DNA of 60,000 bases from Cryptomeria japonica (GCF_030272615.1 NC_081414.1:332741427-332801426), one strand, 5' to 3'. Counted from the stretch's first letter, positions 11,978-24,710 are shown. The notes: generated from the letters alone by a model not told the origin. Numbers and translations are program-made.

Positions 11978-12500
11978 CTATCTTTTTTTATTCAAAATGA
12001 AGCCAATAAGGGATATAAAATGAGATATTATATGGAGTTGGTAAAATTAGTGACAATGCCCTTAAGTTCATAATCTCAACTGAGACCATATGCTCAATAC
12101 TTGGTTCATACTCATTAGTAGACCAGATATTCAAAAGAGGCAATGAAAACAAGGTGGAATATCCACATTATGTTCAAGGGTGGATAGCATATAAAAAATA
12201 GCAAGGTTAGTCTTGGGATTTTATTACATCAATATAGCATGAATTAACAAATGAGTTGAAAAGAAAGGAATCAAATTCCCTATATAATTATCATGTAGCC
12301 ATAAGGAGAGCCAAAAGATATATGAGGCTTACTTGGGACCATGATGTGCAATGCATACCACTTTTATTCTAGCCATCACTATTATGATGGCTTGTGTCAC
12401 ACTAGAAAGGAGGTATACCATATAATGGAGAAGCAAAAGATGCTAGGTAGAATAGAGTGGAAAAGGAAAGCGGATTCTATTGGAATCCACTAACTCAACA
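11978..12500. other. Unrecognised, possibly decayed coding sequence
   Basis: The plus strand around 12060-12480 translates to protein-like text between stops, including YPHYVQGWIAYKK and ESGFYWNPLTQ. I do not recognise the family. It could be an old retroelement gag or pol remnant. Confidence 0.25.
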
Positions 12501-15500
12501 CTTATGACATTATTCTAGCTCTACAATTTTCATAATGTTTAGTGTAGATATGGTATGGAAAATTAAATTTTAAATAATTATCTATACAAAGCAAGTTTAG
12601 CAATTTCACATGGATAGTTTGGGTCAAACTTAATATCCACTTTGATAAGAATGAGAGTTGTCTTATAGTCAAGTATATTAACCTTTAAAGAAAATCTCAT
12701 GTGTATCTTGTTTGTGATACCACAATATAATAATGGTCCTAAGATATAACCAAACCTAATAGATGACATAGATGTCGTGTATTGACCATTTAGATGTTTA
12801 ATTTATATTATTTGTATTTTTATGGATTGAAAATTTAAGATTATTCATACAGATTTAACTCATTCAATTTGGTACAACTATAAGGATTTTGATAATATTT
12901 TAGTATAACAAAAAAATTATTAAGAGAATAAAGAATCCAAGTGATCAAGGATGATTTTCTTGATTATTTCATACTAAGATTTACGACCTCATTAAATCAT
13001 AAAGGTATTTTCTATGTTTACATACAAAAATTTATTTTATAGGTTGTTCTAACCCTTTAGGGTAAGGCATGTAAATACATTTTTGAAGATTCTTATTTAT
13101 GAATAAATTTTTAACATCTATTTTGTGCATTTCCTAAGAAAATTATGATTTGAGAGATGATGTAGTTGTGATGTAGCATAAATTAAAACTTCTAATGTTC
13201 TCATTGGATAATGATTTATTTGAAAGCAACAAGACATGTATATCTTGACCTTATAGTATCATAATAATTAGGAAAGACCAATATTGCAAGATAATAACAT
13301 AAACATATTACTATTACAACCAATTTGTATGTACAAATCAAGTAATAAAAGAACGATAAAATAATAGCTTATCTTGAGTCTCCCTTTTTGATAATTTGTT
13401 CCTTCATTGACTAGAACTTAAATAGATATGACATCTAACTCAATTTAACAATTAAATTAGAAATGATCATAAGGAGTAAGCATAGTCCACATACATGATT
13501 TATTAGATAAAAAGTTTAGAGAGTATCTAACACAATGTTTATAGCTTAATCTAGATTTACTCAATAATTCCACTAGTACAACAAACATTATTACTTCATC
13601 ATAGAAAACCATTTATATTTACATCATCTTGTCTTAGGAGATTGATCACAATAATTAACATCAATTTTGCTTCTTTGCACACAAATCTAATGTCATCAAG
13701 AAGAAAAGAAATGCAACTGCATTGATTAAAATAGATATTAATATTTTTGAAAGATCAAAATCATATGAACCAAACGAATTTAAATGAAACCCAATTATCT
13801 AAATTAACTTGTATTACTTAAAATGTTGATCATCCTATACATTTCTTTTATAAAAAGATTACAACTATTCAAAATTTGACTAAAAACAATTATAAGAGAA
13901 CATATTTTGTAATAAAATAACAAATAAACATTATGCATTTTAATGTTTTGATAATTTAAAAAATAAACATATATAATAATAATAATTTATTAAAAACCAT
14001 CTTTAATATATGTAATATTTATAACGTTTCAACATCCACCTCATTTATGAAGTAAGTTGGCCTCATTTTAAATAATAAATCATGTTAGGGGAAGCGTACT
14101 AGTAACCATTATAGCTAATTTTGTGCACCTTCGAATCCTAGATGGTACATTGGATTTCAACATTTTTTTAATTGTCATTGCATGTGACTTACTCCTTATA
14201 GCTATTGTTATGGTTGTTGAGTAGTAATGACACACATTGTGGGATCCATTACACGGGCAAGGGTCAAAAGTGGTTATTTCAAAATGTCGTCGATACTTAA
14301 AGATGCTCCAATAATCATGCACTACAACCACCTCAAAAATAGCCAATACTTACGCACAAATGTCTCAATAATCGTACTCTATGGATGCCAATAAAGTGTC
14401 ACCACTCCTCCAATTAAAGTCCAACTATTAAAGTAGGTGGCTATTGGTACATGTGAAAGTTATTAATGGACTTTTTGGTTTCCATTAAAGTTCATAATAG
14501 AAAGATGGATGCTATACACCACACAAATGGCACATCCCTACATGATCATACAACTTTTTTGCGAGATTTTCATATGCTCAATCTTCATGATCTGCCTTCT
14601 CATTGCTATTAAACCACAACAAATCAAAGGAACAAACAATATATTTTCTAGATTTGTAATTCTTTTTCATGGTACCATTTTGTGTACAAATTAGCAGACA
14701 AGTTTGAAAGATTGGGTGAGCAAGAAATCACATGCTATTCGTAAGGAAGTCATGTAATCAGATAATAAAGTGAAAGTAAGTACCTGACAGCAATATATAG
14801 ATGCACTAGGGAAAGGTACCGGGTCATCATCTGCTGCTCATATTGAGAGTACCATCTTACTGTCATTCCTTCAATCCCTCCAATTACTTATCGTTTGATA
14901 CACTAGATCATCTGCAATACACATGCTATCCGTTTTTAGATTTATTATTACAAAAGCATACTTAAATCTCCCCTTGATGTAATATAGTCTATAAAATTTT
15001 GATTGTATCTTACGACAAAATTTACAGAATTACAGCCATATCTACTGGGAATCTTGAAAAGATAAAAGGGTAGCCAAAAACCAAATCCAAGTGGAGTCGT
15101 GGCATGTTAGTGAATAGAAGACAATATCATGATTTGTGCAAGTGCTATTTGAATTGGGTTATGTTAGTTGCAGTCAAATCATAGGAAGGATGGAAGGAGG
15201 CTTATGATTTACAGGTAGATTCATGCAACTAAAATCATTCAAAGAGAAGACTCTGGATGATTGTTTCCATTGTCCCTTCCTGAAAGTAGATTTTTGAATA
15301 AGTTAAAGATAATGTAGAGAAATGACGCAATAGATGATGGTGCATGTGTATCAAATTTATTAAAAGAATCATTGATTATCATTTTCTAAAGAATCTAAAT
15401 AAATAAATGTCAATTTATGTGTACAAGTGTCAATTTATGTGTACAAGTGTAATGAACATAAAATTGAATAGATTTGATATATCAGAATTTGTTTTGTATG

Positions 15501-15641
15501 AGAATGCATTTACTAATGTTATTATAAAAGTTTAAAGATTATAAGGTATATATTGAGTTAACTTTGTGTAAAAGTTGTCATCCAATAAGAATAATTTCAG
15601 TTTATATATATTTCAATAACAATATATTTAATACTTATTAT
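12501..15641. other. AT-rich sequence without recognisable features
   Basis: No domain, RNA gene or clear repeat seen on either strand. A 21-bp direct duplication around TGTCAATTTATGTGTACAAG occurs at 15408-15450. Short frames at 14080-14346 and 14509-14694 have no similarity I can name. Confidence 0.4.
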
Positions 15642-16192
15642 TGTTGGTTTTTATGTAGCTTGAAAGGTATGGAGTGTGGAAGTTGCCTAAGTGTAGCTTG
15701 AGTTGGATGTTCAACATTAACATGTTTTCTATTATGTAAATAGAATGTTTCCTAGAGTTGTGAGGTTAACACCAAGAGCGGTTTTATGTGTGAGTACTAG
15801 TCCCAGTTGTAAGGCAAGTTGCTTTTCTCTTACATCATGTAAGGAAAGTTTCTCTTCTCTTGCATGTTGATGAAAATTAGCAGGGCTATATATGTAAGAT
15901 TGTTGTAGCAATCTAGGATTGTATTTGAAAAAGTAATTTTACTCTTGGGACTGAACATAAGATCCAACATTTGCAAGTTTTTCCCCACATTGGGGTTTCT
16001 TGGGTAAATTCGTGTTATTTTATTATTCTATTCATGTGGTTGGTTTCATATGAATTTTCTTTTGCTATTCATTACTGTTAGTTTACCCAAAGTATTGGTT
16101 GTTACAAATTAGATAGATAAACATTATTCTTGTTTCTTTTCTGTGAAATTTGTTGAGTAGTTGAATCTATAATTGGGTTATAGAAATTAACA
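15642..16192 (+). repeat. Copia LTR (5' LTR of a truncated element)
   Basis: Starts TGTTGGTTTTTATG and ends AATTAACA directly before a primer site. It is about 550 bp, far shorter than the 1.1-1.6 kb LTRs of the other copia elements here, so it belongs to a different lineage. The left boundary is set by the TG start only; no second LTR was found. Confidence 0.5.
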
Positions 16193-16204
16193 TGGCATTA
16201 GAGC
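16193..16204 (+). other. Degenerate tRNA-iMet primer binding site
   Basis: TGGCATTAGAGC against the usual TGGTATCAGAGC, ten of twelve matching. The differences at positions 4 and 7 are both T/C exchanges. It sits between the LTR and a gag frame in the same orientation. Confidence 0.65.
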
Positions 16205-16305
16205 TCTAAAATCTAAATACAAAGCCAGGTTTTGTCTCACAGTTTTTTCAGATTTTAGTTTTCAATTTCTTCAAGGGTTTTATTTTTGCAATAACATCTA
16301 GTGTT

Positions 16306-17760
16306 TGATATGATGACATGCTTGAGGACGTGTCTAACTTTTTACAGTGGAAGGCTCATATTACATTTGTTCTCAAGGAGAACAGGTTATGGATCTATGC
16401 TAGTACAAAATTGACTCCACCAACAAATGATCCTATTGCCCTAGATATACATGAAGTCGAGGAGGCCAAGGCTCAAAGGATTATCCTTGATGGGGTAAGA
16501 GATCATTTGATTCCTCATTTATCTAGGAAAGATACCACCAATGAAATGTGGGATATGCTCACAAAACTTTATCAAAGTGACTATCAGAGTTGTAAGATGA
16601 TGCTCAAGGACAAATTGCATAACACCAAGATGTCCAAGGGCGAGAATGTGACCTCTTACTTGTCCAAGTCAACATATGTCAGGGACGAGTTGGCTATTGT
16701 TGGAGAGACAATTGTTGATGATGAGTTGGTGAAGATAGCCCTGAATAGTTTTTTATTGGGAAGTGTTTCTCAAGTGTGTTGTTGGCGAAGATCACCTACC
16801 TGATAGGGTGAGGCTTTGGGATGATTTTGTGTAGGAGGAGATCCGTGAAAGTCCTCATCGAGGAGGTCAAATGAAGAAAGTTGAAAATGAAGAAAATATT
16901 GCTCTTGCAAGCAAGGGTAAGCAAAAGTTCAATAAAGAGAAAATTGAAGGTCTTCTTCCAAGAATGGGAAGATGAAATATTTGAGTAAGATAAAGTGTTA
17001 TTGCTTCCATAAGATGGGTCACTATGCTAGCCAATCTCCAAGTAAGAAAAATAAGGATAAGCAAAAGAAGCAGGTTGTTGCTACAACAAAGGTGGACGAG
17101 TTTGCAACATAGTTTGAGAAAGAGTTTTTACTCATTGCATGTCTCTCAAGTTCAATTGCCAATAGTGTGTGGTATATTGATAGTGGGGATTCTTACCACA
17201 TGATGAGATTCAGAGAATGTTTCACCAAGTTGGAGGAGAAGAAGTTGGATTTCTATATTGAGCTTGGAGACAATGCCAAGTACCATGTAATTGGTGTTGG
17301 CATGCGATCAAGTTTTAGAGGGATTCTGGAAAACCTCTATTGGTGGAGGATGTGTTGTATGTGACTAGCATGACAAAGAACTTAATCTTTGTTTCTACTT
17401 TGGAGGACAAGGGTTACATCGTGATCTTTGAAGGGGTAAAAGTCTATATCCATCCTAAGAATTACAAGGTAGCAAAAGTGATTGGAGTTAGGTATGGCAA
17501 CTTGTTTCAATTATAGTTTGATCCAACACATGCGTTCGTGAGTAGTTGTAGAGGGCTAGGAGAATTATGGCATAAGAGGATGGTTCATCTTCACCGTGAA
17601 GCACTTAATGTGCTCAAAGAAATAGTGGCGGGGTTTCTTGAGATGAAGATAAAAGAGAAGGAGGTGTGCAAGGGCTTTTCTCTTGGGAAATATGCCAAGA
17701 CTAGTTTTCCAAGTAGCAACACATCTGTTTCACTTGAAGACAATACCTAAGGAGATAGAA
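16306..17760 (+). pseudogene. Ty1-copia gag-protease-preintegrase fragment
   Basis: The gag domain (UBN2 type) is clear at 16318-16770: MLEDVSNFLQWKAHI, NEMWDMLTKLY, LKDKLHNTKMSKGENVTSYL. A zinc knuckle follows near 17000 (CYCFHKMGHYASQS, first spacing and last Cys altered). The protease motif WYIDSGDSYHM is at 17169-17201. A GAG-pre-integrase block, ELWHKRMVHLHREALN, is at 17560-17610. The frame is broken after 16800, near 17110 and near 17360. The copia similarity stops around 17760, before the integrase core, and Ty3-gypsy sequence takes over. RT and RNase H are absent. Confidence 0.75.
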
Positions 17761-17839
17761 GGCATCACAACACATTTGTTTCACATGAAGGAAGTACTTG
17801 AGAAGATAGAAGGGATTGTCATACTTCTTTCCATAGGAT

Positions 17840-19065
17840 AATTTATCAAAGAAATTTGACCACAAGACAAGAAATCATTAGTGCATAGGTTGAACCATAC
17901 ACATCGGTTGAATGAGAACTTCAACATTTAGGAATAGATGATATCTTGGGGAGGGTGGTGTACAAGAATGAGATATAGTCAATTATGAAAGAGACCCATG
18001 AAGACATGGTAGGAGGAAAAAATGATAGAGACAACACATCTAGGATAGTACAACTTGTCGGATTATGGTGGCCAATTCTACACAAGGATGCCAAAGAGTA
18101 TGTAAAAGGTTGCAGTATTTTCCAAAGAGTAGGATGACCGACCATAAGTGATGAGATTCCACTAAAACCATTATTAGCACAAAATCTATTTGAGAAATGG
18201 GCTATAGATTTCATGAGCTGTTTGATCCTTCAAAAAGACATTTAAAGGAAAGATTCATCATACCAAAGTGAACTATTTGTCAATGTGAGTGAAGGTAAAG
18301 CCAATAAAGGATTGCACAACAAAAACTACCACAAGGTTCCTATATGAGAATATAATTGCAAGGTATGGATGTCCTTTAAGTATTGTAAGTGATCAAGGGA
18401 ATCATTTTATGAATAAAGTATGATCAATGAACTACTTTAGGATTTCATGATAGTGCACAGTAAGCGTTCACCATATCATTTGCAAGTTAATGGGATAAGC
18501 GAAGCACTTAACAACATAATCATAAAAGAATTGATTAAGATGTATGAGGGGATGTGATTAGATTGGGATGTAAAAGTAAATGCGATACTTTGAGCCTACC
18601 ACACTACATATTAGAGGACATGTAAATTCACTCCATTTCAGTTTATGTATGGTATGGATGCAATAGTACCAATGTACTTCATATACCTAATATGCATACC
18701 ACACTCACTTTGTAGTTCGAGGATGATGATTCTTTGACACATAGGATGGAATATTTGGACAAATTAGATCAATTCATATAGATTGCAATGTATAACCATC
18801 AATTGGAGTGGTAGAGGTAGAAAGCATGGCATGCCCAAAACTTGAGACTGAAGACATTCATAATGGGGTATTTGGTTTTGTTGTATGGCAAAAAAATTTG
18901 AAATCCAATGGAAGCTGAAGGTTGATGGTTAGGACCATATTACATTCATGAGATAAATGAGTCCAAAGTAGTCAAGACATGATAGTTGGATGGAAACTTG
19001 ATAGCAAGGAACATTAATGGTGTACATCTCAAGAATGGCCATTTGCCACCACACCAAAATTCATT
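17840..19065 (+). pseudogene. Ty3-gypsy integrase fragment
   Basis: Plus-strand text with many stops matches a Ty3-gypsy integrase. The zinc-binding region is near 17970-18140 (ETHEDMVGGK, WWPILHKDAKEYVKGC, with the last zinc ligands altered). The core starts at FEKWAIDFMSC (18188-18220), continues with SPYHLQVNGISEALNN near 18470, and ends with FTPFQFMYGMDAIVP near 18640 and LGPYYIHEINESKVV near 18930. Order and wording are Athila/Tat-like. It abuts a copia fragment at its left, so it is a truncated piece from another element. Confidence 0.75.
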
Positions 19066-20739
19066 AAAATAAAATAAAATCTTGTATATTATGTGTTGAG
19101 GTTAAAGTTGAACTCCAAAGAAATGTCTTGAAAATTGTTAGTCCATCATAAAATATAAAAATGAAAGCTACAGGAAACTTAACTTCAACCAATTAAGTAA
19201 CATGAAGTAAATGAAATAAACAAGATTATACCCTCCATGATTTACACCTCATTGTGTCCTAACTCCACTATTCTTGGTTGCGGGTAATTTTCTCTCAGAC
19301 AAGCACTGGTAGCTTCCAAGATGACATATGAAGAATGGACTAATAGTTAACTGATACTATGATATGCATTTGCAAATGATTTAAGCTAACATGGTATTAA
19401 GTTATGAAAGAAATTCTAAAATTGCTAATTGCTTCAAACTTAAATTCACAGATGCAAGATAAAGACTCCTAGAATGACTATATGATTAGCTATTATTCTA
19501 TTAGTTTCAAAATGGCTCACGAGACCTATTTTTATAGATTTTTGAGTGCATGAGCTTAGGTGGCAAAGATCAAGGGTCATGATCGAATCTTGCAAATTGG
19601 ATGGCTATGCGCAAGAAGTTGAAGGTTGAGAGAAAGGGGGAAGGAGAAGACAAGTGTCACTCATCTCACCTTGACTGATTTGAAGACCTAAGAGGATAAA
19701 GGACAGTTGGAGAAGATGTAGGAATGAGAGGACAAGTGGACTCAAGTCCTCCTAAGATATGAGGATGTTGGAGAGAATATAGAAGAAAGTTAGGAAATAT
19801 GTGTACGCACACAATATTTCATTTACTTTGGAAATTGGAGATAAGTGGTTAATAAATGATTTTATTTTATTTTATTTTGTTGAATTAATTTAGCCACATG
19901 ATGGATGAGTTGGCAAAGGAAAGATGAAGTGGAGATGGAAGGTGAGTTGGAAAAGGGATTGAATAATTAGAAAATATTTAATGAATGAGACTATAAAATA
20001 GTAGATAGAGGAATAATTAAATATTAGATATTTAATTAATTGATTAGAAGAAAGGGATATAACGAATTAATTAATAAAATGTTTAAATTAAATTAATTAA
20101 TAAAAGGACATGAAATGAATTAAATAAATCAATCTTTTCAAATTAGCTATTTAATAGAAGAATAATTATTAAATAAATATAAAATATTTATTTAATTGCT
20201 CATAGCCATTTTTATGTGTATACATTTTCCCCCTCTTTGAAATGATGTTGAGACAACATTGTTTCAAAGATTAAATCAAGTCTCGATAATGCGCCTGGTG
20301 GAGATAAAAATCCTGATTGTGTGCCCCCTCAGGAGATTGATTGTAAAATTGTTTGAAAATTTTGAATGATTAATCTCACGATAATTGAAAAGGTCCCTCA
20401 ATTAAATTCATTTGTGAAAAATAAATAAAATTTCCCCACTTAAAAGCATTAATTACCCTTTCAAATGGTAATTATAAAATTAACCTAGGTTTATTTTATC
20501 CTAATTTGCATCCTTGTTAGCTTGTGGAGTGAATTTTTTTTCTTGTTGAGCTGGTAAAATGGTTATCCCATTTAAGAATCATTGATTTGAGCATGTACGA
20601 TGTTATCAACGACCTCCTGAGTATGGTTATCCAGTATGTATCTTATCCCAAGCTTGTTTGCAACTTTCCGTACAAATTTCCTTGTTTATCGGCACGTGTT
20701 AGGCTATTTTAATTTTTTTTTGATTTTTGCCATTTTGTT
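19066..20739. other. Non-coding, probable LTR of the gypsy fragment
   Basis: No coding frame. It follows an integrase end in the same orientation, where a 3' LTR is expected, and 19380-19900 resembles 6530-7100. From 19,840 to 20,210 it is dominated by TTAATTAA-type AT sequence. No LTR boundary could be set. Confidence 0.35.
20235..20269. other. Hairpin-forming inverted repeat
   Basis: CTTTGAAATGATGTTG, a 3-base loop AGA, then CAACATTGTTTCAAAG. Fourteen of sixteen stem positions pair. The function is unknown; it may be a structure in an LTR. Confidence 0.5.
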
Positions 20740-20999
20740 TTAGCGCTTTTGTCTTGTATGTTTGCGCATATGCATTTTATGTTAGCGCTTTTGTCTTGTA
20801 TGTTTGCGCATATGCATTTTATGTTAACGCTTTTGATAATTTAGCGCAATTGTTTGTTTTTTTCACACTTTTGTGATGTATGTTAGCACTTTCGTTATGT
20901 TAGCGCTTATGCTTTGAGTGTTTGTGCTTTCGTGAAAAAGGTTAGCACATTCAAATGTTTTCACACTTTTACTCCAAGTGTTAGCGCTTTCATCTGTCC
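20740..20999. repeat. Third 21-bp minisatellite array with a perfect 42-bp duplication
   Basis: Thirteen or so units of about 21 bp, alternating TTAGCGCTTTTGTCTTGTAT(G) and TTTGCGCATATGCATTTTAT(G). The first two 42-bp pairs are identical, then the units decay. The reverse complement of the first unit contains AGACAAAAGCGCTAA, close to AGACCAAAAGAGCTA of the arrays at 2213-3325 and 5660-6050. Confidence 0.75.
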
Positions 21000-21030
21000 A
21001 GATAGGAGATCTTGAGGTTTTGTTATTGGT

Positions 21031-21255
21031 TGGGGTGAGATTCTACAGAGCATTATGCAACATCAGACTCGATATGTGTGGGGTGTTTGCATGCTTGCTC
21101 ATTTGTATCATGATCTTCATCAGGATGTCTTTGATGACAGTGCTAGTCTGTCTATAAGATATACACTGTTTCAGATCTGGTGTAGGAGCACATTGTTGTT
21201 ACTCGGCCTATCCATCATAGAGTTCATGGTGATAGGCAAACATATGTCTATTTTT
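21031..21255 (+). pseudogene. PMD-type gene, piece 1 of 4
   Basis: Plus-strand text GEILQSIMQHQTRYVWG, then VCMLAHLYHDLHQDVFDD, then TLFQIWCRST. It resembles the helical core of plant mobile domain proteins (PMD, the MAIN/MAIL-like family), in which an A.L..LY..L block precedes an LQ.W block. PMD occurs both in nuclear proteins that affect silencing and genome stability and within transposons. An in-frame TGA just upstream (about 21013) and the absence of a longer N-terminus suggest that the true start is lost or on another exon. A solo LTR interrupts the gene at 21255, and the frame shifts by one at that junction. Confidence 0.5.
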
Positions 21256-22900
21256 TGTTGGCAATATGTGAAGATTTATGACTCTTGTTGGGTGTTATGT
21301 TTGTTGGCATTATGTGAACCGGTATGAAGACATAATGATATTGTATGTTGTCATTGATGTCAATATGTGATATGAAGTGAACCGACATATGTGATATGTG
21401 AGAAGAGAGAACTGACATATGTGTGAACTGGTATATATGCCAAAGTGAAGCGGCATATTTGTTCAAGATGAACTGACATGTAGTTATGGGAACCGACACA
21501 TGGAAGCATTGTGTGACTACCGGTTGGTAGGTAGTTTCCACTTCATGATTTTCGGTTGGAGTACCTCAAGCCTATGTGACTCAATCGGTGATCTTTGTGT
21601 GAAGAGTTAATAGTATAATGAAGAACAGGTCGTGTTGCCACGTAAGCTCTGTGCATGTGAAGGATCTTGCATGAAGAAGACTATTCCTATCTACCTCGGG
21701 AATGTGTGAAGTTTGTCAAATGATGATAACGCATGATGGGTTATCAGCCGCCATGAAATCGGTGGATAATGGATGATGGAGAATGTCTTGAGATCGATTC
21801 AAGATTGTTGCATTTATTGCAGTATGATTCAATGGTCAGGATTGAACTGCTTGAATTGCTTAACCTAATAGGTTTAGGGTTTAGGGTTTTTGCTACCAAC
21901 CTGTATGTTTCCTATAAGGTTGATGTTGTGTTTCTTTCTAAGGTTGTTGGCAAAAGTTGTGAGTGTGTATCCAAGGGAAGTGATACGTGATTCTTGCTAG
22001 ACCAAAGAAGAGAAGAGATACCTACAAAGTGAATGTGCGGAAGGTGAAGAGGAGCCAAAATGGATCTGCATTAGCATTGAGTGCTAATACCAGATCATTG
22101 TAATTCCTGTTGATCTTTAACCACTTCAATAGTTGTGAAATCCCTTAGCAGGGTAGCCTTAATTGGCTTGATACAAATCCCGTAATAGGGTAGCTTTAAC
22201 CAGCTTGATTCAAATCCCTTAACCGGGTAACTCGAAGTTAATGAGTTCTGAGAAGCTATAGAGCTCTAGAGATCCTTTAGCTATTGAGTTCTAGAAATCC
22301 TTTAACAAGGTAACCCCAAACGGGTTTAACCCTTAACTGGGTATTGTAGCCATCCCTTAACTGGGTGATCCCTAACATGATCAGTTCCTAGTAGAACCTA
22401 TTGTAATGTCTTTAACCGGACAAGGCTCCTAACAGAGCGGACTTCTAAAGAGTTCAAAAAGCATCTTGTGGGTATTCATCCCCACCGTGGTTTTTCCTAG
22501 TTGGGTTTCCACGTGAAAAATATGTGTCATGTGTGATGCTTTTATCTTGTGATGCTTTGTTATTACCTATTGAGCATATGATGGTTCTGTGTTTTATGCT
22601 TGTCTATAAAACACTAAACTAACTATTGAGAAGATCAGATGATAGTTTACCTGTTCATGCATGAGGGTGTAATGGTACTATAGTATTGAGCTAAGAGGAA
22701 AGCTTAGTGAGTGACCGGTTTATGATTGTTTTAGTTATTCTGGGTCTTACTGGTTGCACTCTATTTCAGCTAGTATCACTGCTTGCCAGTCATTTGGAGT
22801 ATTGGTTGTCAAACTAATTTTGGACTGTATTTTTGTTTGTACTGATTCACCCCCCCTCTCAGTACCCGTTTGGTACTGTTGGTTCATCATTGAGTTATCA
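21256..22900 (+). mobile_element. Solo LTR related to element A, inserted in the PMD gene
   Basis: Starts TGTTGGCAATATGTG and ends TTCATCATTGAGTTATCA, like the LTRs of element A. It contains the shared landmarks: TTGTCATTGATGTCAATATG, repeated GTGAACCGGTAT-type units, TTTAGGGTTTAGGG at 21872-21889, the CCGTGGTTTTTCC..GGGTTTCCACGTG block at 22490-22516 and CACCCCCCCTCTCAGTACC at 22848-22866. Flanks are ttttt (21251-21255) and tttat (22901-22905), 4/5. A second TGTTGGCATTATGTG at 21302 is an internal near-copy of the LTR start. No internal region is present. Confidence 0.7.
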
Positions 22901-22905
22901 TTTAT

Positions 22906-23567
22906 ATGTAGGTATCCTTACTCATCATAAGCTGCATAAGGTGGAATATTGGCACTGGGTTTTGGATTCACTGGATAGCATCATTTGGAGACCCTATATT
23001 GAGTGTAAGTCATGGATGGAGGATGCGCAAACATTACCATATATTTTGCAGAGTAGATATTTGATCGATTGTACTCCATACACTATTGAGCCATAGTTGA
23101 TTGGTCGCATTTTGAGACAGTTTGGTATCGTTCAACACATGCCTATTGGTGTCGCCATGTATGCACGATGATACAAGGATAGGCAAGATTGGGGATCTTC
23201 TTTGTCTTTTGAGATAACATGCGCAAATTTTTTGGTTGCTCCTATGGTAGCTTATGATTTGAGATTATACATTTTGTATCCCAGGGTTAGAGTGGATTAT
23301 GCTCAATACATTCTTTCACACCCTTTTCCTCATATCACTGATCCAACAGACCCTCCTCTCAGTCTAGGAGATGAGGAGGATGATTCAAGTGATCCTATCA
23401 TTAGGAGATGGAGATGGAGATGAGAGCTTAGATCTTCTCAAGAGGTTGAAGATGAGGGAGATGAGGAAGGAGATGGAGGTGGTAGGAGACCTGGTCGGAG
23501 AGGAGGTCGATTGAGAGTCCATGGAGGAAATTTTGGACCAATTGGTAGGGTTGGGAGACCACTTCCC
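22906..23567 (+). pseudogene. PMD-type gene, piece 2 of 4
   Basis: Continues the PMD core: EYWHWVLDSLDSIIWRPY (22951-23004), then RYLIDCTPYTIEP, a TAG stop (23094-23096), then LIGRILRQFGIVQHMPI. This matches the PMD pattern of R.LD.L....W.PY followed by a P.....GR.LRQFG..Q..P block. A TGA interrupts at 23169. The C-terminal part reads YAQYILSHPFPHITDP, then an acidic run, and after another TGA (23421) a Gly/Arg-rich tail, RRPGRRGGRLRVHGG. All three stops are one C-to-T change away from Gln or Arg codons. Element C interrupts at 23567 after the codons for RPLP. Confidence 0.6.
23563..23567. repeat. Target site duplication of element C, left copy
   Basis: ttccc, identical to 31348-31352 at the other end of element C. 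Confidence 0.9.
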
Positions 23568-24710
23568 TGATGAATACTAAGAGGGGGGGTGAATTAGTAT
23601 GCCAAAAACTACTGTACAAAAACACTTACATAGTCTAAAGATAAACCAGTAAAGGAGTCTGACAGTCAAACCGGCTACCACACATGCAAACCAAAATGCA
23701 AATAAAGAATTCACCCACAAAAGCAATACAACCATAACACATGATATTTGACATGGAAACCCAACTGGGAAAAACCACAGTGAGATGGAACTCACAAGTC
23801 ACTATCTGCAGAATAGAAACCAGACCGGTTAAGGTCAGACTGGTTAAGGTCTTACAATGTTCTTCACCAGAACAGATCCTATTAGGAATCTCAATCTCTG
23901 TTCGGAGATAAGTCCGATTAAAGACTACCTTGTTAGAGGATTTTAGATTCACATGTGTGAACCACCTTGTTAGAGGATTTTACAAAGGCTTTGAGGCCTA
24001 CCCGGTTAAGGGCTATAGACTTGTCAAAGATGTGAGTAATCAACAAGTGTTTGATCTATCTAATAGCCCAAACTACTTGGTTAGATCCAGTATTGCTCAC
24101 AGCTAATGCATTCCAGCATTACTTCATTCTTCTCTCTCTCACAGTTACAACTTGATCTTCTCAAATAAGATCATTCTCACAACAACTCAACTTCCACCTC
24201 AAACCCTAGCTCAGCATTAACCCTTTCAGCAACAACTTAAAACCCTAGACATGATGTCCTTTTAAAGGAATCTGATTTCATGTCGGTCCAATAGGATTAC
24301 ATTACAATTTCCTAGGTTCAATGAATCTAGACAAACTTATTAACATGACACAAGAATCACCATCAATGTGTCCGCACCATCAAACAATCGGTGGATTGGT
24401 AACTCATCACAGAGTATTACCGGTTCATACAAAATACCGGTTGCTAGTTTGTCACAAATGAAGAATGGTAAGAATGTGTTGTGCTGCTTTGCTCCCTCGT
24501 ACTGCTTGTGATCTGTGAACCGCTTGGGGTCAACATGCTGCTTCAGACCGGGAAACACATTCTGCAAAATCACTAGTCTAGAGACTAGTATACAACATAT
24601 TGGTTGCAACAAATACCGGTTGAGTACAAGCTCATACATATAAAGGGGATCTCAATACAAGTGTGTGTCCATCAATGACAATCACAACGTAATCATCAAA
24701 AATGCCAACA
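23568..24710 (-). repeat. Element C 3' LTR
   Basis: 1143 bp; plus-strand ends are TGATGAATAC and ATGCCAACA. It carries the G-tract GAGGGGGGGTGAATTA near 23580, the TGACATGGAAACCCAACTGG block at 23750-23769, repeated ACCGGTTAAGG phrases, and AAACCCTA twice (24201, 24240). Confidence 0.9.

Noticed and set aside
21302-21320. Alternative start of the solo LTR at TGTTGGCATTATG (21302)
   Set aside because: The 5-bp flank there (atgtt) does not match the right flank (tttat), while the start at 21256 gives ttttt, 4/5.
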